Shown here: positions 54,385-62,279 of the stretch, piece after piece | Position numbering within the stretch: the first letter of the stretch is position 1 | How the letters are laid out: each line of letters begins with the position of its first letter | NCBI GenBank assembly: GCA_039916225.1 | Contig: JBDSLU010000366.1 | Coordinates: 1-64,000 of the forward strand | DNA from: JBDSLU01 sp039916225 | GTDB taxonomy: Bacteria > Acidobacteriota > Vicinamibacteria > Vicinamibacterales > Vicinamibacteraceae | Length of the DNA: 64,000 bases | Direction: 5' to 3' | Notes under the pieces: model-generated | The model's input: the letters and a program-made list of their open reading frames with translations, nothing else | What the model was told of the DNA's origin: nothing | The model's database searches: none | Position numbers and translations under genes: made by a program

Positions 54385-55035
54385 CTACTTCCGGTCGGTA
54401 GCTGCGTCCCTGATCGGTTCGGCGATGGCGGAAATTGCGTCGACCTCCTTGGCCTCGCCGATCGGCAGGCGGTTGAGTGTCTGCAGTCGGATGTAGTCCA
54501 GATCCGACTGAGACTCGACTCCCTCGACGAAGGATCGCCAATGCGATGGTCGCGGCACCGGCCACTCGGCTCGCTTGATGCCCTGCACCGCGCCTACTGG
54601 CGATGCGCTCGACCACAGCCACTCGTGGGTGCGGTCGACGAGCGAAGCCCGAACTGGATTTCGTTCGATGTAGCGGGCGACGCGACAGAAGTACAACTCC
54701 TTCTGAACCGGACTTGCCCAGTAGCGAGACTGATAGACGGCGCCACGCCCGATCGTGCCGCTCCATCGGCGAACACCCATCGCGTGCCGCGACGTCAGCC
54801 ACTGCATGAAGGCTACGAGATCCCGCTCGCCGGTGGGACGCAGCAGGAAATGCACGTGGTTCGGCATGAGGCAGAACGCGAACATGTCGATGGGGACGCG
54901 GTCGAGAGCGCGCGCCATCAACCGCGTGTAGGCGAGGTAGGCGCCGAAGTCGCGGAACAGCAACTGTCCCTCGATGGCGCGGTTGACGACGTGGAAGGTG
55001 GTTCCGGCGATGTCACCGAACGGACGTTGGCGCAT
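54385..55035 (-). CDS. REP-associated tyrosine transposase (Y1/IS200-like)
   Basis: A 216-residue single-strand DNA transposase of the HUH/Y1 class. The HUH motif is MPNHVHFLL (His 60, His 62), and the likely catalytic Tyr is in RYIERNPVRASLV (about residue 122). The opening PFGDIAGTTFHVVNRAIEGQ is typical of RAYT proteins. Starting at ATG 55035 gives the family N-terminus; the 15-codon extension above is not conserved in style. The gene stands alone between palindromic arrays. It probably recognises those hairpins; domesticated host functions are possible. Confidence 0.9.
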   Translation of the reverse strand: MRQRPFGDIAGTTFHVVNRAIEGQLLFRDFGAYLAYTRLMARALDRVPIDMFAFCLMPNHVHFLLRPTGERDLVAFMQWLTSRHAMGVRRWSGTIGRGAVYQSRYWASPVQKELYFCRVARYIERNPVRASLVDRTHEWLWSSASPVGAVQGIKRAEWPVPRPSHWRSFVEGVESQSDLDYIRLQTLNRLPIGEAKEVDAISAIAEPIRDAATDRK

Positions 55036-55138
55036 GGATTCCTGCCGCGGGGAGCACACGGCAGACGATGTCCGTTTCAATCAGCGTGCCGTCCCCGAAC
55101 CCTGCCCAGCCGATCGCGAATTCTGCGATCTGGCTCCC

Positions 55139-55189
55139 CGGCTCAGAGCCCGGCTCAGAGCTCGGCTCAGAGCCAGGCTCGGAGCCGGG
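55139..55189. repeat. Right palindrome array of the transposase unit
   Basis: Four units: GGCTCAGAGCCC, GGCTCAGAGCTC, GGCTCAGAGCCA and GGCTCGGAGCCG. The first three carry A at the centre, opposite to the T of the left array; the fourth has G, the complement of the C found in the array at 50928. It ends 15 bases before the stop of the MacB-type permease gene. Confidence 0.85.
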
Positions 55190-55203
55190 AGCTTCTCTCG
55201 GTG

Positions 55204-56457
55204 CTACTCGTAGCGGAGGGCATCGATCGGGTCGAGGGCCGACGCCTTGCGGGCCGGGTAGACGCCGAAGACGAGGCCGATTGCCACCGACACCGAGAAG
55301 GCGAGGACGATCGACGTCGGGCTGATCAGCGTGGTCCAGCCGGCGAGGCGGCCGATGATCCACGAGAGGACAACACCAGCGACGACGCCGACGACGCCGC
55401 CGGCGCACGAGATCAGCGTCGCTTCGAGCAGGAATTGGCGGACGATCGCGCGACGCGGTGCTCCGACCGCCCGGCGCACGCCGATCTCGCGCGTCCGCTC
55501 GAGGACGCTGGCGAGCATGATGTTCATGATGCCGATGCCGCCGACCAGCAGCGAGATCGACGCGATCGCGACCATGACCAGCTCGAAGATGCGCTGGGTG
55601 CGGCGCTGCTCGGCAAGCAGCTCGGACGGGACCACCAGCGAGAAGTCGTCGGCGCCGTTGTGCGTCTCGCTGATCAGCCGCCGGACGACCCGCGAAGCCG
55701 GCACCGTCGCGTCCGCCGTCGGCATCTGCAGATAGATCCCGTCGATCTCGTCCTGGCGCTGGCCCTGCGCGTCCTCGAGCCGCAGCAGCGCCGTCCGCAA
55801 CGGAACGTAGATCACGTTGTTGCGATCCTCGGCCGGCGCGCCGTCGGTGCCGCTCCTGCCCGAGACTACGCCGCCGCAGACGCCGATGACACGCAGCCAC
55901 TGCTCGTTGACCTTGACGTGCTCGCCGAGCGCCGCCCGCCCGCCGAATAGCGCGACCCGCGCGCCTTCGCCGAGCACCGCGACCGGGGCCGCCGCGGCGT
56001 CGTCCGCGGCCGAGAAAAAGCGGCCTTCCGCGATCCCGAGCCCGGCGATGCCCTGGAACGCCGGCTCGACGCCGAACACCGTCGGCGGCTCGGCGAACGG
56101 CTTGGGGATCAGTTTCGACGGGACGACGCGCTTGCGCGGCGTCGACGCCCCGACGCCGTCGACGGTGCTGCGGATCACGCGGACGTCGGCCAATGACAGG
56201 CCGGCCGAGACCTGACGCGTCCGCTGGAACGCCTGGTCGTCGGCCGCCGGCCGCGATTCGACGATCAGGTTGCGGACGCCCATCGCTTCGATCACCGCCA
56301 TGACTTGCTGCTGCGCGCCGGCGCCGATCGACAGCATCGCGACCACCGCGGCGACGCCGAAGATCATGCCGAGCATGGTCAGCAGCGAGCGCAGCTTGTG
56401 CGCGACCAGGTTGTCGACGCCCATGGCCAGCGTCGGCAGCACGTCGCGAGTCATCAT
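55204..56457 (-). CDS. MacB-type ABC transporter permease
   Basis: A 417-residue inner-membrane permease of the MacB/FtsX type: an N-terminal helix (NLVAHKLRSLLTMLGMIFGV), a large periplasmic domain (about 45-285), then three C-terminal helices (VMVAIASISLLVGGIGIMNI; ERTREIGVRRAVGAPRRAIV; SVAIGLVFGVYPARKASALD). It should act with an ATPase and adaptor proteins in export or mechanotransmission. Three HlyD-like genes lie directly upstream in the same operon, coupled by ATGA, but no ATPase gene is in the cluster. Confidence 0.9.
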   Translation of the reverse strand: MMTRDVLPTLAMGVDNLVAHKLRSLLTMLGMIFGVAAVVAMLSIGAGAQQQVMAVIEAMGVRNLIVESRPAADDQAFQRTRQVSAGLSLADVRVIRSTVDGVGASTPRKRVVPSKLIPKPFAEPPTVFGVEPAFQGIAGLGIAEGRFFSAADDAAAAPVAVLGEGARVALFGGRAALGEHVKVNEQWLRVIGVCGGVVSGRSGTDGAPAEDRNNVIYVPLRTALLRLEDAQGQRQDEIDGIYLQMPTADATVPASRVVRRLISETHNGADDFSLVVPSELLAEQRRTQRIFELVMVAIASISLLVGGIGIMNIMLASVLERTREIGVRRAVGAPRRAIVRQFLLEATLISCAGGVVGVVAGVVLSWIIGRLAGWTTLISPTSIVLAFSVSVAIGLVFGVYPARKASALDPIDALRYE

Positions 56458-57776
56458 CGGCGGACCCCGACGGCCGGCGATCCCGCGCCCGGCAGCGCCG
56501 GCCCGCTCGCGGCCGCGCCGCCGGCACCTCCGCCGCCGCCCCGCGTCGGATCGGCGAGCGCGATCTCGGTGCCTTCGGCGACCCCTTCGACGACCGCTGC
56601 GGTCTCGGTGCGCGCCGTGACCTTGACTGGTGCTGGCGTGAAGCGGCCGCCGTCGCGGACGAAGACGACTGTCGCGCCGTCGCGCAGGAAGACGGCCCCG
56701 CGCGGCACGTGCAGCACGCCGGCTCGCGGCGCCGCGGCGATCGTCAACAGGCCGGTCAGCCCGGGTCGCAGATCCACGGCCGGAGCCGTCAACGACAGCG
56801 TCGCCTCGAAGGTCCGCGTCGGCGTCGTGTTGCGGTTGAAGCGCTGTGGCGTGAAGCCGCCGACGTTGGCCACCTTGGCCTCGAGCGAGCGCCCGTCGAG
56901 CGCGTCGAGGACGAGCGTCGCCGGCCGGCCCGCCGTCAGCTGCGTGCGCTGGCTCTCGTCGATGGCGGCGCCGATCTCGAGCTGTGACAGGTCCAGCACC
57001 TCCGCGATCGGCGAGCCGCTCTGCACCTGGTCGCCGGTCCGGAATTCGCTGAAGGTCATGCCCGGGAAGAAGTAGCCGACGTTCTGATTGTCCTTGACTG
57101 ACACGACGCCGTCGAACGACGCGCGCAGCGTCATCTGGCCGAGGATCCGGGTCGCGGTGTCGATGGCGAAGCGGGCCTTCGTCTCCTTCTCGCGGGCAAC
57201 GGCCATCGCCGCCTCGTCCGACTGCGTCCGCGACGCGCGATCGCGGCCCAGCTGCGCCAGCCGCTGCTGCGCCTCCTCGAGCGTCAACTGCGCCTTGCGT
57301 GCCTCGAGCTGCGGCCGCACTTCGCTGGCCTGCACGTCGAGCTCCGCCTTGCTCAGGTCGAAGCGCGCCGTCAGCAGGTCGAGGTCGTCTTGCGCCTGCC
57401 GGGCCGCGGTGTTGGCCTGCGTTTTGGCGATCTCGAGCTCGGCCTCGCGCAGCGTCGAGCGCTGCTCGTCGACGATGCGCTCCTGGTCCGACGGATCGAA
57501 CGAGACGACGAGGTCGCCCTTCTTGACGCGCGCGCCGGTCGACACGAGTGTGAGGATACGGAGTGGCACGCCAGTCGGCGGCACCATCAGCAGTTCGGCC
57601 TTGGCGGCCTTGATCTCGCCGGTGGCGACGACGTCGGCCTTCACCGTCCCGCGTACCACGCGCCCCGTCGGCACGGCGGCGTTGCCCGCGGAGAGCACGC
57701 CCCTTGCCGTCGGAGCCCCGAACGCCGCGGCCCCGATCGCCGCCAGCCCGCCGATCCCGACCAGCCAGCGCATCAT
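56454..57776 (-). CDS. HlyD-family periplasmic adaptor 1
   Basis: A 440-residue membrane-fusion protein with an N-terminal anchor (MMRWLVGIGGLAAIGAAAFG), barrel/lipoyl parts (TGEIKAAKAELLMVPPTGVP; DLVVSFDPSDQ), a long alpha-helical hairpin (about 100-205, ERIVDEQRSTLREAELEIAK), and RASFDGVVSVKDNQNVGYFF. A Gly/Ala-rich tail follows the last barrel. It should link the permease to an outer-membrane or extracellular partner. It is ATGA-coupled to both neighbours. Confidence 0.87.
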   Translation of the reverse strand: MMRWLVGIGGLAAIGAAAFGAPTARGVLSAGNAAVPTGRVVRGTVKADVVATGEIKAAKAELLMVPPTGVPLRILTLVSTGARVKKGDLVVSFDPSDQERIVDEQRSTLREAELEIAKTQANTAARQAQDDLDLLTARFDLSKAELDVQASEVRPQLEARKAQLTLEEAQQRLAQLGRDRASRTQSDEAAMAVAREKETKARFAIDTATRILGQMTLRASFDGVVSVKDNQNVGYFFPGMTFSEFRTGDQVQSGSPIAEVLDLSQLEIGAAIDESQRTQLTAGRPATLVLDALDGRSLEAKVANVGGFTPQRFNRNTTPTRTFEATLSLTAPAVDLRPGLTGLLTIAAAPRAGVLHVPRGAVFLRDGATVVFVRDGGRFTPAPVKVTARTETAAVVEGVAEGTEIALADPTRGGGGGAGGAAASGPALPGAGSPAVGVRR

Positions 57777-59062
57777 CGCTCGTCCTCCATCGGCGGCTGC
57801 TCGAGCGCGACCCGATCGCCCGGCTGCAGCCCCTCGGCAATCGCCGATCGATCCGGCCCGCGCCGCGCCACGCGGACGGCGCGCCGCTCGAAGCCGCGGC
57901 CGGTCCGCACGTAGACGTCGGCCGGCGTGCCGGTCGCGCCGGGCCCGCTGCCAGCGGTCTTGGCCGACGGCGGGAACAGGGCGCGGGTCGGCACCAGCAG
58001 CGCGTTGGCGAGCCGCTCCAGCTTGATCTTGATCGCGGCGGTCATGCTGGGGCGCAGCCCGGGCTCGGGCGCGCCCAGATCGATCTGCACGTCGAAGAGC
58101 CGGGCCGGCGGCCAGGTAGTGAAGTCGGCCTTGGCCAGGGCGCTGAAGCCGGTCACGCGTCCCGCGATCGATCGGGTGCCGAGGGCCTGCACTTCCACGT
58201 CGGTGTCGAGCCCGGTATCGAGCCGGCCGCGATCCGATTCGTCGACCTTGCCGAGCACGTAGAGCGATCCGAGCTCGGGGACCTGCGCGATCCAGGCGCC
58301 AGCCCAGGCCCGATCGCCCGGCCGCCATTCGCGCTGCTGGAACGGGCCGCCGGCCCGGAAGTTCATGCCGAGCGCGATGACGCCGGCCACCGGCGTCCGC
58401 ACCGTCAGCGCCACCAGCCGCGTCTCTTCGAGGCGCACGTCGGCGAGCGCCTTGTCACGGCGCCGCTCGAGCGCGCCCATCGATGCCCGCGACGTCGCCT
58501 CGTCGGCGTCGATCTTGGTCGTCGCCTCGCGGGCCCGCTGTTCGGCCGCGCCCAGCGACAGCGTCGCCTTCTCGGCGTCGAGGCGCGAGACCACTTCGCT
58601 CGTCGAGACATCGAGCTTGGCCCGCTCGACGTCGTAGCGCTTCTTGCTGTGATCGGTGCGGGCGGCCTCGGCGCTGATCCGCGCCTCGGCCTGGGCCCGC
58701 GCGATCTCGGCCTCGGCTTCACGCAGGGCGGAGCGCCGTTCGGCCAGCTGCTGCGCCGCCGTCGTCGGGTCGAAGCGGACGATCACGTCGCCGGCGGCGA
58801 CGGTAGCCCCGCTCTTCGCGATGTCGACGATCTGCAACTCGCCGGCGCCCCGTGGCGCGTTGATCGGCACCGTGCGGCGGGCCCGCACTTCGCCGCGTAG
58901 CGGCAGCACGTCGACGAACTCGCCGCGGACGACGTTGGCGGTCTCGATCGTGTCCGCGGCGGCAGCCGGCCGCAGCGCATACCAGGCGCCTCCGCCGACG
59001 ACCAGCATCGCGACGATGCCCCAGACACGCCAGCGCGAGCGCGGCGGGCTACCGAGCGGCAC
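57773..59062 (-). CDS. HlyD-family periplasmic adaptor 2
   Basis: A 429-residue membrane-fusion protein with an N-terminal helix (VWGIVAMLVVGGGAWYALRP), a lipoyl-like segment (GRGAGELQIVD-type PRGAGELQIVDIAKSGATVA), a helical hairpin rich in Ala, Arg and Glu (about 100-195) and the VRTPVAGVIALGMNFRAGGP return strand. It is similar in layout, not sequence, to adaptor 1. Its start overlaps the end of adaptor 3 by 14 bases, and its stop overlaps the start of adaptor 1 (ATGA). Confidence 0.87.
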   Translation of the reverse strand: MPLGSPPRSRWRVWGIVAMLVVGGGAWYALRPAAAADTIETANVVRGEFVDVLPLRGEVRARRTVPINAPRGAGELQIVDIAKSGATVAAGDVIVRFDPTTAAQQLAERRSALREAEAEIARAQAEARISAEAARTDHSKKRYDVERAKLDVSTSEVVSRLDAEKATLSLGAAEQRAREATTKIDADEATSRASMGALERRRDKALADVRLEETRLVALTVRTPVAGVIALGMNFRAGGPFQQREWRPGDRAWAGAWIAQVPELGSLYVLGKVDESDRGRLDTGLDTDVEVQALGTRSIAGRVTGFSALAKADFTTWPPARLFDVQIDLGAPEPGLRPSMTAAIKIKLERLANALLVPTRALFPPSAKTAGSGPGATGTPADVYVRTGRGFERRAVRVARRGPDRSAIAEGLQPGDRVALEQPPMEDER

Positions 59063-60068
59063 GAGCGCCCTCCGGGAACACGAGATCGACGGCCGCCGAG
59101 AGGTCGGGCGCCAGTTCGGCGGCCGCGGCGTCGATCGCGAACAAGGCCGCGAACGTCCGGACCTTCTGCGAATAGAAGCCGGACGTGGCGATGGGCGAGA
59201 CCTGCGCCAGCCGCGCCGGATAGCTCTTCGCCGGGTAGGCGTCGAGGGTGACGCGGGCCGGCATCCCGACCTGCAGGCGATGCAGATCGACCTGATTCAC
59301 CTTGACCCTCACCCGCATCGGGCCAGGGCCGACGATGTCGAGCAGTCCGAAGCCGGGCCACACTTCATCGCCTTCCTCGACGTCGGCCATCGTGCCGTTC
59401 TTCCACGTCGGGCGCGGGACGACCAAGCCGTCGATCGGCGTGCGGACCAGGAGGGCATCGGCGGTCGTCTGGGCGCGATCGCGGACTCGCGCCGCGCGGT
59501 CGCGCTTGACGCGCAGGATCTCGAGCTCGGCGTCGGCGGCCTTGCGCTTCAAGGCGACCGACGTGCGCAGGCTCGGCAGCTTCGCTTCGGCGGCCTGCAG
59601 CGCCAGCGTGTTCTTCTCGGCGTCGATGCGCGGCAGCACGTCGTTCTTGGTCGTCTCGAGGCGGGCCAGGGCCAAATCGTTCTCGGCGATCTTGACCGAG
59701 GTGTCGTCGGTCGCGGCCTGGAGGCGCATCTCCGCTTCCTTCTTGCGGATGTCCTCTTCGAGCTGCTTCCACTCGGCCTGCTTGTCGATGGCCTCGCGGA
59801 GCGGCTGCTGGCGATCGAACTCGACGACGGTGTCGCCCTTGTGGACGGTGGTGCCCTTGGCAGCGAGCCGGACGATGGTGAGCCGGCCCTGCGCGCCGCT
59901 CGGCGCGATCAGGTTGAAGAACTGGACGGCCTCGACCAGTCCGTGCAGGCGCAGCGAGGCCGGCGGCGGCGCCTGGCCGGCGGCGAGTGCGCCGAGCGCC
60001 AGCACTGCGACCGGCAGCAGCAGGACACGGCGAAGGAGGCGACGTGACAACGCGCGCGAGCCGGACAT
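59049..60068 (-). CDS. HlyD-family periplasmic adaptor 3
   Basis: A 339-residue membrane-fusion protein and first gene of the export operon. It has a signal segment (VLLLPVAVLALGALAAGQAP), the lipoyl half (LAAKGTTVHKGDTVVEFDRQ), a helical hairpin (about 80-185) and the second half VRTPIDGLVVPRPTWKNGTM. ATG 60068 (MSGSRALSRRLL) is preferred over the longer frame, whose extra codons show no family features. It is divergent from PQQ-like protein 4, with 106 bases between starts. Confidence 0.86.
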   Translation of the reverse strand: MSGSRALSRRLLRRVLLLPVAVLALGALAAGQAPPPASLRLHGLVEAVQFFNLIAPSGAQGRLTIVRLAAKGTTVHKGDTVVEFDRQQPLREAIDKQAEWKQLEEDIRKKEAEMRLQAATDDTSVKIAENDLALARLETTKNDVLPRIDAEKNTLALQAAEAKLPSLRTSVALKRKAADAELEILRVKRDRAARVRDRAQTTADALLVRTPIDGLVVPRPTWKNGTMADVEEGDEVWPGFGLLDIVGPGPMRVRVKVNQVDLHRLQVGMPARVTLDAYPAKSYPARLAQVSPIATSGFYSQKVRTFAALFAIDAAAAELAPDLSAAVDLVFPEGARAAR

Positions 60069-60174
60069 GGCGGCCGCTCCTCGAACATCAGGGGGAGGGC
60101 TATCATAGCGCCCCGCCCCGACGGCGGGAAACGCCGGCCGCGCGGCGCGAGTATGTCCTGGGGGAGCGATCAAC

Positions 60175-61509
60175 ATGCGCATGACACGTGAACGAGGACG
60201 TCTGGTGGCCGTCGCGGTGCTGGCCACGGGATTGGGTCTGGCCGGCGCCGCCGGTCTGGCCGCCCAGCAGCGGGCCGCCTCCGGCGCCTCGGCGAACGGC
60301 ACCTGGCCGCAGTTCCGCGGTCCCAACCGCGATGGCCGGTCGGCCGATACCAACCTGCTGAAGCAGTGGGACGCCGACGGCCCGTCTTTGGTCTGGAAGA
60401 CGTCCGGCCTCGGCACCGGCTATTCGAGCCTGTCGATCAGCGGCGATCGGCTGTTCACGATGGGCGATCTCGAAGGCAGCCAGTACGTCATCGCGCTGTC
60501 GGCGACCGACGGCTCGCAGTTGTGGAAGGCCAAAGTCGGCCCAATCTGGCAGGACCGCTATCCCGGGCCGCGAGCCACGCCGACCGTCGACGGCCAGCTG
60601 ATCTACAGCCTCGGCACCGAAGGCGATCTCGTGTGCCTCGAAGCGGCGACCGGCAAGGAGCGCTGGCGGAAGAACCTGGCCCGCGACTTCGGCGGCCAGG
60701 TGATGTCGGACTGGAAGTTCACCGAATCGCCGCTCATCGACGGCGACCGGGTGGTGGTGACGCCCGGCGCGGCGGACGCCTCGCTGGTGGCGCTGAACAA
60801 GTTGACCGGCGCAACGATCTGGAAGGCCAAGGTGCCGGCGCTCGGCCAGAACGGCCGCGACGGCGCCGGCTATTCGTCGGTCGTCATCTCGAACGGCGCC
60901 GGCGTCAAGCAATACGTCCAGCTCCTCGGGCGCGGTGTCGTCGGCATCCGCGCCGCCGACGGCGAGTATCTCTGGGGCTACAACCGCGTCGCCAACGGCG
61001 TCGCCAACATCCCGACGCCGATCGTGCAGGGCGATTTCGTTTTCGCCGCGTCCGGCTACCAGACCGGCAGCGCGCTGCTCAAGCTGGCGCCGGCGGCCGG
61101 CGGCAAGGTGACCGCGACCGAGGTCTATTTCCTCGACGGCAAGACGTTCCAGAACCATCACGGCGGCTTCGTGCTGGTCGACGGCTACATCTACGGCGGT
61201 CATGGTCATCGCGCCGGGCTCCCGGTCTGCGTCGAGTTCGCCACCGGCACCTTGAAGTGGGGCGGCGACATCCGCAACGACGGCCGTGGATCGGCGGCCA
61301 TCGCCTACGCCGACGGCCACGTCTACTACCGCTACGAGAACGGCCTGGTCATCCTCGTCGAAGCGACGCCGACGGGTTACAAGGAGAAGGGCAAGCTGCA
61401 GCTCGAGACGAGCGACCTTCTGAGCTGGGCCTACCCGGTGATCGTCGGCGGCAGGATGTACCTCCGCGACAAGGACCATCTCTACGTCTACGACTTGCGC
61501 AAGGCGTGA
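60175..61509 (+). CDS. Exported PQQ-like beta-propeller protein 4
   Basis: A 444-residue exported propeller with signal peptide (VAVLATGLGLAGAAGLAAQQ), the opening TWPQFRGPNRDGRSADTNLL, and blades ending in docking tryptophans (TDGSQLWKAKVG, ATGKERWRKNLA, ATGTLKWGGDI). It is similar in length to PQQ-like protein 3 and probably of common origin. Enzymatic residues of quinoprotein dehydrogenases are not recognised. Its stop overlaps the ATG of the GNAT gene (TGATG), linking it to that gene. Confidence 0.86.
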   Translation: MRMTRERGRLVAVAVLATGLGLAGAAGLAAQQRAASGASANGTWPQFRGPNRDGRSADTNLLKQWDADGPSLVWKTSGLGTGYSSLSISGDRLFTMGDLEGSQYVIALSATDGSQLWKAKVGPIWQDRYPGPRATPTVDGQLIYSLGTEGDLVCLEAATGKERWRKNLARDFGGQVMSDWKFTESPLIDGDRVVVTPGAADASLVALNKLTGATIWKAKVPALGQNGRDGAGYSSVVISNGAGVKQYVQLLGRGVVGIRAADGEYLWGYNRVANGVANIPTPIVQGDFVFAASGYQTGSALLKLAPAAGGKVTATEVYFLDGKTFQNHHGGFVLVDGYIYGGHGHRAGLPVCVEFATGTLKWGGDIRNDGRGSAAIAYADGHVYYRYENGLVILVEATPTGYKEKGKLQLETSDLLSWAYPVIVGGRMYLRDKDHLYVYDLRKA

Positions 61510-62264
61510 TGCGGACGGCGGCGGCGCGGCGCGTCGAAGGCGCGGCGATCGTGCCGTGGCGCGCCCGCTTCCTCGCCGAGCTCGACGCGCAGTTCCGCTA
61601 CGACGCCAACCACCGGCGCGGGTGGGCTGACGCCTACGCCGTCAGCCTCGACGGCGTCGACGTCGGCTACGGTGCGATCAGGGGCTGCGACGACATCGAG
61701 GCGCGGGATTCGCTCTTCGAGCTGTACGTCGATCCCCCGGCGCGGCCCCACGCCGTCCGGCTCGCCCGCGCGGTGCTCGCGGCGGCGGGCGCCGACCGTC
61801 TCCAGTGCCAGACCAACGACGCCGGTCTCTATGGCGTCTTTCGGCAGCTCGCGGTCGAGGTGCAGGTCGAGTCGGTCCTCTTCGCCGACCACGAGCGGCC
61901 GTCACTCGACGTGCCCGGCGCGATCGCCCGTCCCCGTCGCGACGCTGACGGCGCGACCTTCACGCACACCGCCGAGCCCATCGGCGACATGGTGGTGGAG
62001 TTCGGCGGGGAGGTCGTGGCGACCGGCGGCGCCCTCACGCACTACAACCCGCCCTATGCCGACCTCTACATGGAGGTCCGGCCGGACGCCCGGCGGCGCG
62101 GCTTCGGGGCCTTGGTGCTGCAGGCCGTCAAGGACGCCTGCTATGCCAAGGGCCTGGTGCCGGCCGCCCGCACCGGCGTGACCAACCTGGCCTCCCAGGC
62201 GACGCTGCGGCGGGCCGGCATGCGCGAGTGCGGCTTCGTCCTGGCCGGCCGTCACCGGACCTGA
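61509..62264 (+). CDS. GNAT-family N-acetyltransferase
   Basis: A 251-residue cytoplasmic acetyltransferase. The C-terminal half carries the acetyl-CoA-binding GNAT elements: YADLYMEVRPDARRRGFGAL (R-x-x-G-x-G type) and TNLASQATLRRAGMRECGFV. The N-terminal half (about 1-130) has a second, weaker GNAT-like pattern (LFELYVDPPARPHAVRLARA), so the protein may be a tandem pair with one active unit. It starts on the last base of the PQQ-like protein 4 stop. Substrate unknown. Confidence 0.82.
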   Translation: MRTAAARRVEGAAIVPWRARFLAELDAQFRYDANHRRGWADAYAVSLDGVDVGYGAIRGCDDIEARDSLFELYVDPPARPHAVRLARAVLAAAGADRLQCQTNDAGLYGVFRQLAVEVQVESVLFADHERPSLDVPGAIARPRRDADGATFTHTAEPIGDMVVEFGGEVVATGGALTHYNPPYADLYMEVRPDARRRGFGALVLQAVKDACYAKGLVPAARTGVTNLASQATLRRAGMRECGFVLAGRHRT

Positions 62265-62279
62265 AGTACAGTCCCGCGC

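Larger units (their letters stand above)
54299..55189 (-). mobile_element. RAYT transposase unit with flanking palindrome arrays
   Basis: The unit consists of the left array (54299-54338), a 12-base direct repeat TTCTGCGATCTG (54355-54366), the transposase gene, a second copy of TTCTGCGATCTG (55121-55132) and the right array (55139-55189). Inverted palindromic arrays around a single-domain Y1 transposase are the hallmark of REP/RAYT systems. The exact boundaries are inferred; no empty site is available for comparison. Confidence 0.65.
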
